This document shows, piece after piece, positions 47,317 to 58,471 of a stretch of DNA of 64,000 bases (positions are counted from its first letter, which is position 1; each line of letters starts with the position of its first letter). This DNA is from Moniliella sp. 'wahieum'. Lineage: Eukaryota > Basidiomycota > Moniliellomycetes > Moniliellales > Moniliellaceae. The position numbers were made by a program, and so were the translations under genes. The notes under the pieces are model-generated. The model had not been told where the DNA came from and made no database searches. It saw only the letters and a program-made list of their open reading frames with translations. Where the stretch lies: assembly GCA_003971905.1 (NCBI GenBank), contig RSEE01000150.1, positions 52,860 to 116,859 of the forward strand. Direction: 5' to 3'.

Positions 47317-48814
47317 GCTGGCTCCACTGTGGGTGGGTAGGACCGCGGTGGACCTCGCGTCGTCGTGGCGCTGTGTGATGGGGGGGGAGTGGGAAACGCG
47401 CCGCGAGGGGCGCAACCCCGAGGCGAGCGGGAGGACAAAGGGGGGGGAAAGGAAGTAAGATGGGGACGGAACGGGAGGCGACTGGTCCCAGTTTCCCTCC
47501 CTTCGATCTCCATCGTGCGTGTTTGTTCGTTTTCGTTTTCTTCGTGCTGGGCGATCGCGCGTGGGCAGGCACGGTCCGAGCGCCTGTTGACGCCGGTGAC
47601 GTGGTGGCCACAGCCTCCATCCAAAGCCAAAGGCAAGGGAGAAGTGTTTAAGTGGTTAAGTGTTGGTCTGTCGAAGAAACCTTCTCGTCTTGCCTTTTGT
47701 CCTCGATGCTCTCGTTTCGCCCTTACTTTGCCCCACGTTACTCCCCTACGAAGTGGCGTACGAACTTCTTAGCTCTTACCTCTCTCATTCCTGCGTGCTC
47801 GCTCCGCCCCCCCAGCCCCTTCGCTGTGTCTTTCTGTCGCTGGCTCTCAACCTCTACCTCTTCCTTTTTCCCTCTACCTTTTTCCCTCTGCCTCTTACCT
47901 TTGCCTCTCTGTCTCTCGATCTCTGTGTCTCCCTCCTACCGCTCTCGATCTGCTCCCCCTCTCTCTCTCTCTCTCTCTCCGTTCGCATGCATCAGTCCCG
48001 CCCCACCTGCTCTCCTTGCCGCCCGAACCGCTTGGGTCCATGCTCGTCCTCTCTCTCTCGATGCCTCTCTCTCTGTCTTTTTTCCCCCCATCCCCTTCCC
48101 ATCCCTCGCCGTAGTATGTGACATTGGTCCGTGCATACACCAGCGTGGCCGAGGCGGGGGGGGGGTTGAAGCTTGAAGTTTTGAAGCTTGATGCGTGTCG
48201 TTCAGTACTACGTGTCGGTCAGTGCGTGTCGCTGCGTTGCGCTCTCGAATGTAGCATTCCGTTCACCCTGCCTGTTTGTGTCTGTCTGTCTGGCTGTGGA
48301 CCTGGCTGGCGGGTTGGGTTGCGTTCGGATCGATTCGATTCGGTCGGCGCAGCGGGTGTGGGTTGTAGCGTGAGACTCGGAGTGCTCAGTGTGCAGGACA
48401 ACAGAATGATCCGTACGCCATATGCCGGACGCCGAACGCCGTGCTCAGTACTCAGTCTGAGTGAGTGTGTAGAGCTCAGTACTCAGGGACTACTACTACT
48501 ACAGATTTTGAGTGTACACAGCAGCGTTCTTGTATGCCTCGCGCGCGCGCGCGCGGTTCGTTTTCCCCAGTTATCCCAGCGTGACCGTCCTCCCCTCTCG
48601 TTCTGCTCTCCCGCCGTGGTAGGCAACCAGGGTAACCAGGACCCAGGGGCGAGGACCAGTGGGTAAGAGATATCCGCGTACTATGTGCCACGCCCTCCCT
48701 CGAATCTACGTGCAGTTGTTCGTGGGATCTTCACCTTGCTTCCCTCACCGCTGAGAGTCCCGCGCCGGAGAGAGGTGTACATGAAGACCCATTGCACGTT
48801 CTTTTGCCATGACC
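47317..48814. other. Intergenic, pyrimidine-rich
   Basis: From 47680 to 48115 the plus strand is C/T-rich with a (CT)n run near 47960-47985. Long open frames in this part encode Leu/Ser/Pro runs and reflect composition only. AAGCTT heptamer relics lie at 48167-48192 and AGTACT+C units at 48441-48457 and 48475-48488. No gene is recognised. Confidence 0.55.
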
Positions 48815-48893
48815 AGAGCTAGAGCTAGAGCTAGAGCTACTAACTGAGCTAGAGCTAGAGCTAGAGCTAGAGCTAGAGCTAGAGCTAGAGCTG
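48815..48893. repeat. Hexamer microsatellite (AGCTAG)n
   Basis: About twelve copies of the 6-bp unit GAGCTA in two blocks separated by CTAACT. The unit contains both AGCT and CTAG. The opposite strand reads as poly-Ser or Ala-Leu repeats, which are not protein evidence. Confidence 0.9.
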
Positions 48894-51083
48894 GCGATGA
48901 GGATGAGGATGCCGTGGACGTAGATGGGAGGAGCAAGCCAGCTGCGCACGCTTGGATCGAGGAAAAGAAAAGAAAGAAAAGTAGAAAAAAGAGAGAAGGT
49001 GGACGAGGGGGGTGCGACCCAGCAACAAAAAGAAGAGACAGTGAGAGATGAATGAATGAATGGCTCTCATCAGAGGAAACGCTCCTTCCTCCAATCGGAG
49101 GGCAGGTCCGCGAGGTTCCGGGGGGAGCACTACGTTCGTCAGAGCATTTTCGTCAGATGGGATCTCCTCGTCTCTTCGACTCTGTCCTTAGTTAGGTAGT
49201 TTGACCCGCTGACTTGGAGCCACTGTTAGGGGACTACGCGGAGGGCGACGAGGGTAGAGTTGGTCGTTGCCAAGCCTAATAGCCAGTAGGCAGCCGGTGT
49301 AAATCCAAACGACGGGTCGGGACGAATGTCGTGTACGACTTGAGCAAATACAAAACTAGGTGTGGCATCCACTGTTTGGGCCATATTATTAGTACAGCCG
49401 CCGCGACAACAGCCAACGTTCATGATCATGATCATGACCAAGGTGCGGCGCAAAGCCAATGCTGCAATTGGGAGAGACGTGCTCCCGGCGTCGCGGCATT
49501 AATATGTGCTCCTGTTGGAGCACGCGGGCGGGCGGACGGCCTGCCCTGCACACCATCGACTTTCTCACTCCGTCATGGAAACGTGGAAAGGGAAGGGGCG
49601 GAAGGACAGTGTGCCTCGATTCGCCTCGTCCTCGCAAAGCCTACGCTCACTTCAATGTGTAGCGATGACGAGGTGCAGGTCCTGGACCGCTCACGAGCCC
49701 CACTGCATGTGGCTCACCAATATAAACGGATTCCCAACCGGCCACACTGCTCTGCTCTTTTTGCATCACCCACCCGGTACCCCAGCTGACGGGGTAGAAG
49801 GTGGTTGTGATCGCTTCACGCGCTCCGTCAGCTCATCGACGTACGAGAAGAGCAGGTCGAGCACGTTACGGGGGTACTACGCAACCACCTAGTGGGCTGG
49901 GCCTGTCAGCGCCCACTGATAAGTCCGCCAAGCGCCATCCGCCGAGCCTCACCAGCTCCCTCAGAATGCAGTGGATAAATGTTTGCCTCACTTCCCCGAG
50001 CGGTTGCCCATTACATCCTTGCACCCGCCGTGGCGCACGTAACCAGGCATGCGAATCGCCCAAGCCCCCACACCCATAGGGCAGGACAGAGCCACAGCTG
50101 CGCGCGCGTACTGCGTGGATCTGCATCTGCATCTGCATCTGCATCTTCCTTTGCAGGTAGTGTACCCAGTGCCAGGGCACGCAGGAGGTTGTGGATACCA
50201 CAACAAGGGTACAATGACGCCACCGGCTTAACGATACCCACAACTTGGCGGATCCAAACCGTGCAGTGTGCCGTGGGTAACGTGTTGGACCCACACTGCT
50301 CCGGCCCCGTGAGGCCGGGGACGTCTGCGACGGGGCATGGGGAACAGGAAACAGGGAACAGGCAGGATGATCGGGTGGGATTTTGAACAACACGTGTTCC
50401 AGCCTGTGCGGGTGCGAACTAGTCAACTCTTTTCCCCGGGGTAGCGTGTAGTGAGTACGTACCAAGTACGGAGTGGTTGGTGGTCGTAGTCGGAGCCGCA
50501 ACAAAAGTGGGGCGACAGAAGACACTGTTGGCTGTTCTGTTCTGTTCGCGTGTCTGGCACGGCGCATCACCGTCGGCGAGAAACGGCGATACAACAAGAG
50601 AGACTTGGGTGGCCGCCGCTGCGGTTCCCCCTGGGCACCAGTAAAGAATGGCCCTGCGACTCGGTACCTCTCGCTGCGGTGGTCTTTTGGTTTGGGCTTG
50701 CTTCTTCTTGCCACCACGGTTGCCCTTGTCGATCTCGCGTTGTCCTTTTGTCGCATGTCAACATGTCAACGTTCCGTACTTCAACTGCAACCGCTCGTGG
50801 GTTCACCTTCAAGCTTCAAGCTTCAAGGTTCAGAAGAGTCAAACTACAAGTCACTATAGAAAATCCTCACTGTAAGGATTGGGAATATCGATTTTGTCCG
50901 CGTCTCCATGCATATGGTGCGCCGGTGGACTCTCCGATACGAAGAGTCTCATACTTGTGTGCACCTTGTGGGGACCGATCCGGCTTACAATATACAACCC
51001 CCTACAGCCCTCCTACTCCACCACTGAGGCCTGAGGTACCGAGAACTGAGGACTGAGGGAGGTGTGCAACTCCCCTATATCAG

Positions 51084-51111
51084 CGCTAAGTACTAAACGC
51101 TAAGCACTAAC
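51084..51111. repeat. Heptamer micro-array, unit CGCTAAG/TACTAAA
   Basis: Four 7-bp units with constant CTAA core at the same position (cgCTAAg, taCTAAa, cgCTAAg, caCTAAc). The flanking bases vary while the period is exact. Confidence 0.75.
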
Positions 51112-51392
51112 GCGCGAACCGGCCGGATCTGAGGCGTCAGTCCGATGTCTGAGATCGGGCTAAAGGCTGGAGCCCTGAGTCCCTGAGACACTTGTTCCGC
51201 ATCAAATATTTAGTGCAAGCTTGACGAGATTGACGAGATTGACGAGATGGACGCCTCCTGCTTCTGGCGCTCAGCCCCAGGTCTCAGAGGGGGGGGGCAA
51301 GACCAGTGGGCGCGTCTTAGGCTTAGGCCTTATACCCGCCCTCAGGCCTCGCGCTTCACGCGCTACCGTGCTCCCGTCTCAGTCCCCAGTAG

Positions 51393-51419
51393 TGAAGCTT
51401 GAAGCTTGTAGCTTGTAGC
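51393..51419. repeat. Heptamer micro-array, unit TGAAGCT/TGTAGCT
   Basis: Two TGAAGCT units followed by TGTAGCT and TGTAGCA. The change A to T spreads across neighbouring units, as expected for duplication after mutation. Confidence 0.8.
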
Positions 51420-51690
51420 ATACGATGGGATCGAGTCATCTGTGCATCGAGATATCAACGTTCAACCGCTTCTAGTGTGGCGGCAGTGGATTGGCGCGGT
51501 GGGCAGCGACCATGTGCACTAGACAGAGCTGGGGTATAGAGCTGGTGTGTCTATATCCTGTCCACATATCCTGACCATCAATGACCATGCTGTCCAAGAA
51601 ATACGCATGGGTGGGATGGACAGAGGACAGAGCGCAGACGCCCGCGGGGGTTGGACTCAATGCAAAACAACTGGTTTGTCGCGTGGGATT

Positions 51691-51719
51691 CCATGGTGCA
51701 TGGTGCATGGTGCATGGTG
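51691..51719. repeat. Heptamer micro-array, unit CATGGTG
   Basis: Four perfect CATGGTG units; the first overlaps the palindrome CCATGG. Confidence 0.85.
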
Positions 51720-53754
51720 TATGTTATGTTCGGCCTTATATAGGCCTGAGGGCTTGCTGCGGCCAATATTAATACCGCGGAATCGGAATCCCGTTGTACG
51801 CTATTCATATGGCTGTGGATGTAGCTGGAAAGTAAATGTAGATGTAGATGTAAATGTAGATGCCTCGATCCGCGGCACTTTTGGGTTCGGAGGATCAGAG
51901 CCCCTCGGAGCGTGTCGTACCTGATGCAATGGTTACTGGATGGTGTGGACGGTGGTGTTGCACCGCAGTGGCTGTTGGGAGTGGCACTGCCGTATACTAG
52001 CTTGGTTCAACGTTTACATTTTTTTTGTACGCCGCACGTGTAGTAAACACTGCTGGAGGGCATTCCTCTGTTCTTCCTTATCACCACCACATCTTCGCTC
52101 AACGTCTCAACGTTCAACCCTCGGTACCTCTCGTTCTTGAGCTTCAAGATTGACCGTCGACAGGAGTCCGAAGGTCAATCGTCGATGGTCGATGGCTGCA
52201 ACCTTCTTGGTTCGCATATGCAACCTGCCCAGCGAACCGAACCGAACCGAACCGAACTGAGCCGAATGGAATCGAGTCGATGCAGCAGGGGATGCCAAGA
52301 GAGGAATGATTAATGAGTACTCGGACTGAGTAGTACTGAGTACTGAGTAATGCAGATGGTGCGAGGGATGCAAATGAAGGGTACGCTTGGCATGTACCTG
52401 TGCCCCCCACTCGCCACTCTCGATCCTCCGGGAGAGAGGAACAGAGTGGACCGATGGGGCCCTGAGCTATCACGCGTCACGCGTCACCAACTCGTCGGAT
52501 TCCAATCGCTCCCGTTATTGTAGTCACGAATAGCCAAGCCTTAGATCTCCGAAGCTCGGCCTCCCGCCTCCCGCCTACCGTGTGCGTGGGCGTGCAATAT
52601 GGCCTGGAATATGGAACGGTTAATGGCGCTTGAAACCGACGTGTGGCTGCCCTGTGTGATCTGTCTGTAACCTTCTGGCCACGCAACAACACACAGCTGG
52701 CCGTAGATCTCTGGTCTTTCATCGATAATCTTCCAGCAGCCTACTGTACAGCGGCGGCACCCAACCCACCTCCCTGATGCAGGCGATATGCCATACCTAG
52801 CCCCGGTCCCTGGCCAGGCCCGACTGGGCTCGTAGTAGCTAGCGGGAAAAACGCACTGCCAGGTCTTAAGCCTTAGATACGCCCCTCACGCGCGCCTCAC
52901 CACGTGAGGGCCAAGACCAAGGCCAAACGTTACTCGTTAATCGCACCCCCGCTCGTGCGGGCAGGTTGACCGGTGACCCGGGCTGGGGTGCGGACACTCT
53001 CCGTGTGCCGGGGCCCACCAATGGTATCGCAAAGGTTATCGATTATCGAGTCATCGAGGTATCTCGCCGACTCGGGAATCGCCAGTAGCACAGCGCGCAA
53101 GTATGATACCCTAAGTAGGACCTGTACCTAGCGTAACTGATTCACCTACCTAACCCAACCCCACCTTCAAGTTCAAGCTTCACGTGCTTCACATCCGCCA
53201 AGGCACACCAGGGCACAGGCACGCCTCTTTCGCATGCAACATGTACCACGGCAACTCACTGAAACGCGCTCCCAGCATGCACCACGAGTCCCTGGTCATT
53301 GCAGTGCTCACGCGCTCACGCACGCAGGCCATGCGGGACCGGCGATACCCGCCTGCTGGGGAGCGGGCACAGGGTAACCAGTTAAGCCGTAGGCCTTAGA
53401 TCGTAGAGGCTGGATTGGCAGGGGCAACAGTAGACCATGGGCAGGCCATGGCAGGCCATGGGCAGAGGTTCCGAGTGTCCACGCGGTACGGGACGCCTAA
53501 CTTGGCTTGACACGTCACGCGTCGAGCTTCAAGTCAAGGTTGCGGTTGCGGTTGCGGTTGCGGTTTTGAGGTTGAGGTTGTTCCGGCTTCGCGACACTTT
53601 TGCCGTTGGCTGGTTACATGTTACCGGTGTTAGCGGGTAGGGTAGTCACCGAGTAGGCTGGTTAGGCAGGTCGCCTGTGTTGCTTGACTCGAAGCCTGAC
53701 TAGTGTGACTCCTACCGCGTGCCACCAGTAGCGAGTGCCTAACGAGGTACTGGA

Positions 53755-53799
53755 CCAGCTCTTACCTCTTACCTCTTGCCTCTTGCCTCGTACCTCTGA
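53755..53799. repeat. Heptamer micro-array, unit CTTACCT/CTTGCCT
   Basis: Two CTTACCT units, two CTTGCCT units, then CGTACCT and a decayed unit, all in register 7. An array of AAGTGGC/AAGTCGC/AAGCGGC units follows at 53866-53898. Confidence 0.8.
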
Positions 53800-53962
53800 C
53801 GGGACGCTTGGCGTGAACCTGGGGAAGCAGGCGCCCACAGTGTGCGTGTGCGGTGGCCAGACCCAGTGGCAAGTCGCAAGTGGTAAGCGGCAAGTACATC
53901 CGTCGCGCGGATGCCAAGCTTCTGCCAAGCCAACTGCCACGCCAACGGGCGGCCAACCACGT

Positions 53963-54025
53963 GGTGACCAGTGAGCGGTGAGCGGTGACCAGTGACCAGT
54001 GACCAGTGACCAGTGACCAGTGACT
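53963..54025. repeat. Longest heptamer array, unit GGTGACC/AGTGACC
   Basis: Nine 7-bp units: GGTGACC, AGTGAGC, GGTGAGC, GGTGACC, then AGTGACC four times and AGTGACT, followed by a decayed copy. It is the longest array of this class in the window (63 bp) and shows nested variants that suggest stepwise amplification. Confidence 0.9.
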
Positions 54026-54186
54026 ATGAGCAGAGCGGTATAGTGCGGCGCACCCACCTGCTGCGGTTGCAATTCCCCACTATCCACCATCCCAAACTCT
54101 AGTATTCCATCTGGGGTAATTAAATTACCGTTTAAACCATCCGAGTGAGTTTCCAGTTGGGCTGGGCAACTGCACAATCGCACCTA

Positions 54187-54231
54187 CAATCGCCAATCGC
54201 CAATCGCCAATCGCCTAATCGCCTAATCGCC
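54187..54231. repeat. Heptamer array CAATCGC passing into 8-bp CTAATCGC
   Basis: Four CAATCGC units are followed by two TAATCGCC-type units with one extra base. The array shows a switch of period from 7 to 8. Confidence 0.85.
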
Positions 54232-54639
54232 CGTCTGGGCTGGGTCTAGGCCTGTGTGGGCAGTCTGGCTGTGCCGCTGCTGTGCGCCGATAACCCGACG
54301 CGTGGCGCGTGGCAGAAGGCGGGCGAGACTGGTGCCACACCGTACGGAAAAAAAGGGATCCATATCATTCAAGCCTGCATAAGCATTAAGCATTGCCACT
54401 CCACTGACCACTGAATCCCACACTGGCGTTTGAGATCCGGCGAGGCGAACTTAGTACTTACCACTTACCCCTGTTGTGCCACCGGAGTATATTTACCCCT
54501 GCCCTGCCCTTTTCCTGTTCTCTTCTTACTTTCTTCCTCTGTATCCGAACCTCCTTCCCGCTTTCTCTCTCTTCCCCTTTGCCTTCGCCTTTTTCCCTTT
54601 GGCTTTCGCTTTTTCTGCGTTTCCTCTACTCTTCCCACC

Positions 54640-57308
54640 ATGGCCGCCACGTTCCGGCCTGACCTGGAGGGGGACAAGATCCTGGGCCACATGTCGGGGC
54701 CCGAGTCCGAGGGCGGTACTCGGACCCTGTTTTGGCAGAGAAGAAACGGTCGATGGAGGACAAGATGTGGTGGTGAATGAGCTTCCAAGGGACGGTTCGA
54801 CCGGATCCGCGGGAGCGTGTACCAGCCATTCGATATGACCAAGGGCGATCCGTTGGACATGAGCGATGTACCAGAAGAAACGGGACCAGCGTTGACCGTG
54901 CGAGCGTTGACGGTTGGCACGGTGTTGGGGCTTGTGGGGCAGCATCGAATGTCTACCTTGGCCTAATGACTGGGTTCACATTTGGAGCGTCGTTGTTTGG
55001 GTCGTTATTGGGTGCAGCGATAATCAAGTCGATTTGTCGTTTGCCCATGGTAGGTGGACACTTTGGACCACGGGAAAACGTAACGATCCAATCGACTGCC
55101 ACGGCCGCAGGAGGGTTGACAAGTCAATTCGTTTCTGCTATCCCGGCCATGTACCGTCTCGGGTTACTTAAAGATCCCGTGTCGGATTTCGGACGGTTGT
55201 TCACCTTAACGCTGGCATGTGCGTTTTTTGGTGTGTTTGTCGTCCCTCCGTTCCGCAAGTTTTACATTCTCAAGCAAAAGTTGGTCTTCCCCACCCCCTC
55301 AGCAACGGCTTTTACTATTCGTGCTCTCCACTCGGTTGGGTCGGGCGATGTGACACTCAAGAAGAAGACACGCTGTCTCTTGGTTGCCATGATTGCCTCG
55401 ATTGTGTTTTGTGTCGTCAACACGTATGCCGCGGGAAGTACGTTTTATTCCCTCTTTTCTGTCCATCCACCAGGTACCATGGTGGACGTAAAAATGATCT
55501 TATGATCTTGTTGGTGAGAGGCAGATGAAGGCGGAAGATGCTGACCCAGGATGCTATTTCTTCTTTCTTCTTCTTTCTTCTTTCTTTTCACTGTCTCTTT
55601 GGGTTGGTTTTGATCGTGTGTGCGGCTGGACGTTTTTCTTTACGTTGGCTTGATCGTGTGCGCGGCTGGACGTTTCGCCTTTCCGTTGGTGTTGGTTTAC
55701 TTGCTGGCCTACACCAGTCCTGAAGGACTGGTACGTGTTCTACTGGCTGTACAAGTGGGGGTGGAAAGGCGCGTTATCAGGGAACAACTACGGGTGGTCC
55801 ATTGAGCTCACACCAGCGTTTGTGGGAGCCGGCATGCTGAGCGGGACGAACGCAAGTTACTCCTACTTATTTGGCGCGGTACTGGCCTGGGTATCATGGC
55901 ACCCAGCTTTGTCGCTACCAAGTGGGCCGTGGGGAAACAGTCCCCTGAAAATCCTTATGCGTGGAATTACATGTCCATGAAAGGCCCTGTACCGGGAACG
56001 CCAAATGGCAACGTATCTCCTCGGTACGTCTTCTCTTCTCTTTTTTCTCTTGGCTTGGTCTTGGTCTTGGTCATGATCATTTCCCCCCCCCCGCTCCTCA
56101 CAAAAAGGAGGAAGTGAGAGACGCATGCGCTAACCTGTACCCCATTTGTATTGGAAAATTGCGTTTTGGTGCGAGCAGGTACGCGCTTTTGTGGATCGGA
56201 GTCTCGCTGATGCTGTTCAGCTCGCTAGGCGAGGTACTGGTGAATGGGAAACCGATTTACCAAGCGTTGCGTGGGCTGGTGCGGCACGCCAGTGCCAAAG
56301 TGAGTCATCGGGCGACCGCTGCGCTCGGGCGGGCGGGGGAGAAACCTGGCTCCAAGGGCGATCCAGATGAAGAAATTTACGATCCTGCTCCCCCCTCGGA
56401 ACAAGTTCCGTGGTGGTGGTGTGTGATTGGGATTTTGATTGCGAGTGCAGTGACGATGGGCGTGTGTGGCGGGCAGTACCATGTCAATGTGGGCAACGTC
56501 GTGTTGGGATTACTTTTGGCAGCGATCTTTTTGACGGTTGGAGTGACCAGTTCGGGCGCGACGGACATTAATCCCATTTCACGTGTGCAAAGGCAAGTCA
56601 ACTGATCATTGGTGGTGTGGTACAGGCCGAAGGCGTGCACTCGTCGTCGCCCATGCTCAAATGGAAAATTTAGTTGCTGGATCTATCTCTGCGTCGGCCG
56701 CTTCGCACGGCGTAGACATGCTCGGTGACATGAAGACGGGACATTTGCTCGGTGCGTCTCCAAGGGCTCAATTTTGGGCTATGCTATTTGGGTCCGTATG
56801 GGCCATTCCGTTCTCCGTCGGCATGTACGTGCTCTTCTCCAAGGCCTATCCCTGCATCAACGACGCAACCATCGAGACGTGCAAGTTCTCCCTCCCGAGC
56901 GTATCGGCCTGGACGGCAGTAGCGGAAGCCGTGACGAAATCCGGTGCTATTCCATCACTCAAACTCGGTCTCGTAGCACTCTTCCTAGGCCTGTTCTCCT
57001 TTGCCTTGGTCTTCGTTCGCCAATGGTTCGTCCCGAAACGTTACCACATCTTCTTTCCTAACTTCAACTCGGCCGGACTGGCATTCGTCACGCCGCAGCT
57101 GTACTACCCCATTGCCATGTCCATCGGCGCAACCGCCGTGCACTTTTGGATGAAGAAGAACCCGCGCTCATTTGACTTGTATGGCTACGCCCTCGCCGGA
57201 GGCATGGTCGCAGGCGAAGGTTTGGCTGGTGTGATCAATGCCATTCTCACCATTTGCAACGTCGATGGCGCCACCGTCGGCACCACCGTCGGCATTCCGC
57301 CGTGGTAA
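54640..57308 (+). CDS. OPT-family oligopeptide/metal-chelate transporter
   Basis: Multi-pass proton-coupled transporter of the OPT superfamily (peptides or metal-siderophore complexes; which one cannot be told). ATG 54640 (MAATFRPDLEGDKILGHM) has Kozak context ccaccATGG. LTVRALTVGTVLG leads to helix 1 and the signature SNVYLGLMTGFTFGASLFG. Then come GGHFGPRENVTIQSTATAAG, FPTPSATAFTIRALH, DWYVFYWLYKWGWK, GGQYHVNVGNVVLGLLLA, DMLGDMKTGHLLGASPRAQF and the end TTVGIPPW at 57308. Introns: 55438-55717 (280 nt, restoring AAG-ILKDWYVFYW) and 56024-56178 (restoring SPR-YALLW); both start GTACGT. Lost bases explain breaks at about 54735, 54935, 55890 (G run), 56580 (A) and 56660. The long intron contains a 40-bp tandem duplication. 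A (P/G)-rich acidic cytoplasmic loop lies near 56300-56400. Confidence 0.9.
55610..55690. repeat. 40-bp tandem duplication inside OPT intron 1
   Basis: Two adjacent copies share TTGATCGTGTG(T/C)GCGGCTGG followed by ACGTTT and end in CGTTGG. The second copy runs into the branch-site/acceptor part of the intron. The duplication explains why this intron is longer than the others. Confidence 0.8.
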
Positions 57309-58471
57309 ATGGTAAGGACCCCCCCCCCCCCCCCCAAAAACAGCAACAGCAACAGCAAGGTTTTGTTTGTTTCTACCTCCCCCCCCCCCCCCACCCTCCT
57401 TCCGCTACCAACGTATTGGCACCTTGGGACATGTGCCACCAGTTTGGTGTGTAGCTGTTGGGAACGCCGGGTCGGGCGATACTCTCACTTTGTCTCTTTC
57501 CCCCCTCGTTTTCCCTATTCCCTATTCCCTTTTGGCCGCTACCTAACGGACCACAACAAGCGACGGTCAGATGCAGCAATGCGGATTTGGATTTAATCTG
57601 CTGTACCATGTACCATGTACCGGCCGGATGGCTGCCTTCTCTCTCCCCGTTTGTTTACCTGGCAAACCAAGGGTACCCGTACCCCCCTTGGGCCTTGACG
57701 TCGATAACCCCCCCCCCCCAATACGGTTACGTTTTCTCTCTCTCTTCCTGTGACGGTCATGTAACGCAGTGAGTAGTGACGGTTGGATCCCCCCCTCTCT
57801 CAGACTTCAGTTCAGTCCTAGTCAGCCATGACTGGACGCGTATTGCATGTACATATTCCGCGCTTACTAGGTACTGTCGTAGTTGCTCTCCGGCCCGCCC
57901 TCGCGCTGTCTTGGGCGTGAGATGTGAGAAAGGTCCGCGTAGACCACGCGTAGTTCTGGCGACGCAACGTGGTGGGCGCTCCTACGCGGTTATTACCTAG
58001 CACCGGTGGTGGTGTGACACCGAACAATGACGTTACCCATCGAGATCAAGCTAAGGGTGTGTTGACTATTCGGGGCAATATAAGTGGCGACGTGGACATC
58101 AGAGCGTTGTTCTTCACCCCGACCACAGTCAACACATCTCCCATCTCACACGTGACCCCACGGGTGAACTTCAACTTCAACTGAAGGATGACTTGACGAG
58201 AGGCTTGGATCGGTGGAATGACGTGGAGGGGCCGAGCAGCCGCTCACGTGATGGGTGTCGGCGGGTGGGGCGGGGTGCTGGTGGGCACTGGCGCGGTGCG
58301 TGGTGGGTTAGGTAAGCGGCCTTTCTACGCTCTTCCAGAAGCGGCCCGATTGATGGGATGGGATGGGCATTGGCATTGAATAGGATGCATTGCACACGAC
58401 ACGAGCTGCCCATCCGCACTCGCACCCACCCACCCCCCTATCCACCACCTCCATCCCACTCGTCCTCTACC
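57309..58471. other. Intergenic between OPT and CHORD genes
   Basis: No gene is recognised. The region has several unusually long C runs (57317-57335, 57377-57392, 57709-57719, 57788-57793) and CAA/CAG repeats directly after the OPT stop. GTACCAT heptamers (two and a half units) lie at 57603-57621. Long homopolymers here are places where base counts will be unreliable. Confidence 0.55.

Larger units (their letters stand above)
48894..54639. other. Long gene-free region rich in period-7 repeats
   Basis: Nearly 6 kb without any recognisable coding sequence between CDK1 and the OPT gene. Frames are short and none has a domain. The region contains heptamer arrays at 50808-50830, 51084-51111, 51393-51419, 51691-51719, 52333-52350, 52471-52487, 52557-52580, 53755-53799, 53866-53898, 53963-54025 and 54187-54231, besides 5- and 6-bp repeats (AACCG near 52240, GTAGAT near 51835, GTTGCG near 53538). 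The last 150 bp before 54640 are pyrimidine-rich and probably the OPT leader. Confidence 0.6.

Noticed and set aside
47652..48176. 174-codon plus-strand ORF downstream of CDK1
   Set aside because: It is a Leu/Ser/Pro product of a CT-rich tract; two frames are open equally, as expected from composition.
48731..48949. Poly-Ser or Ala-Leu repeat protein on the minus strand
   Set aside because: It is translation of the AGCTAG microsatellite with no conserved flanks.
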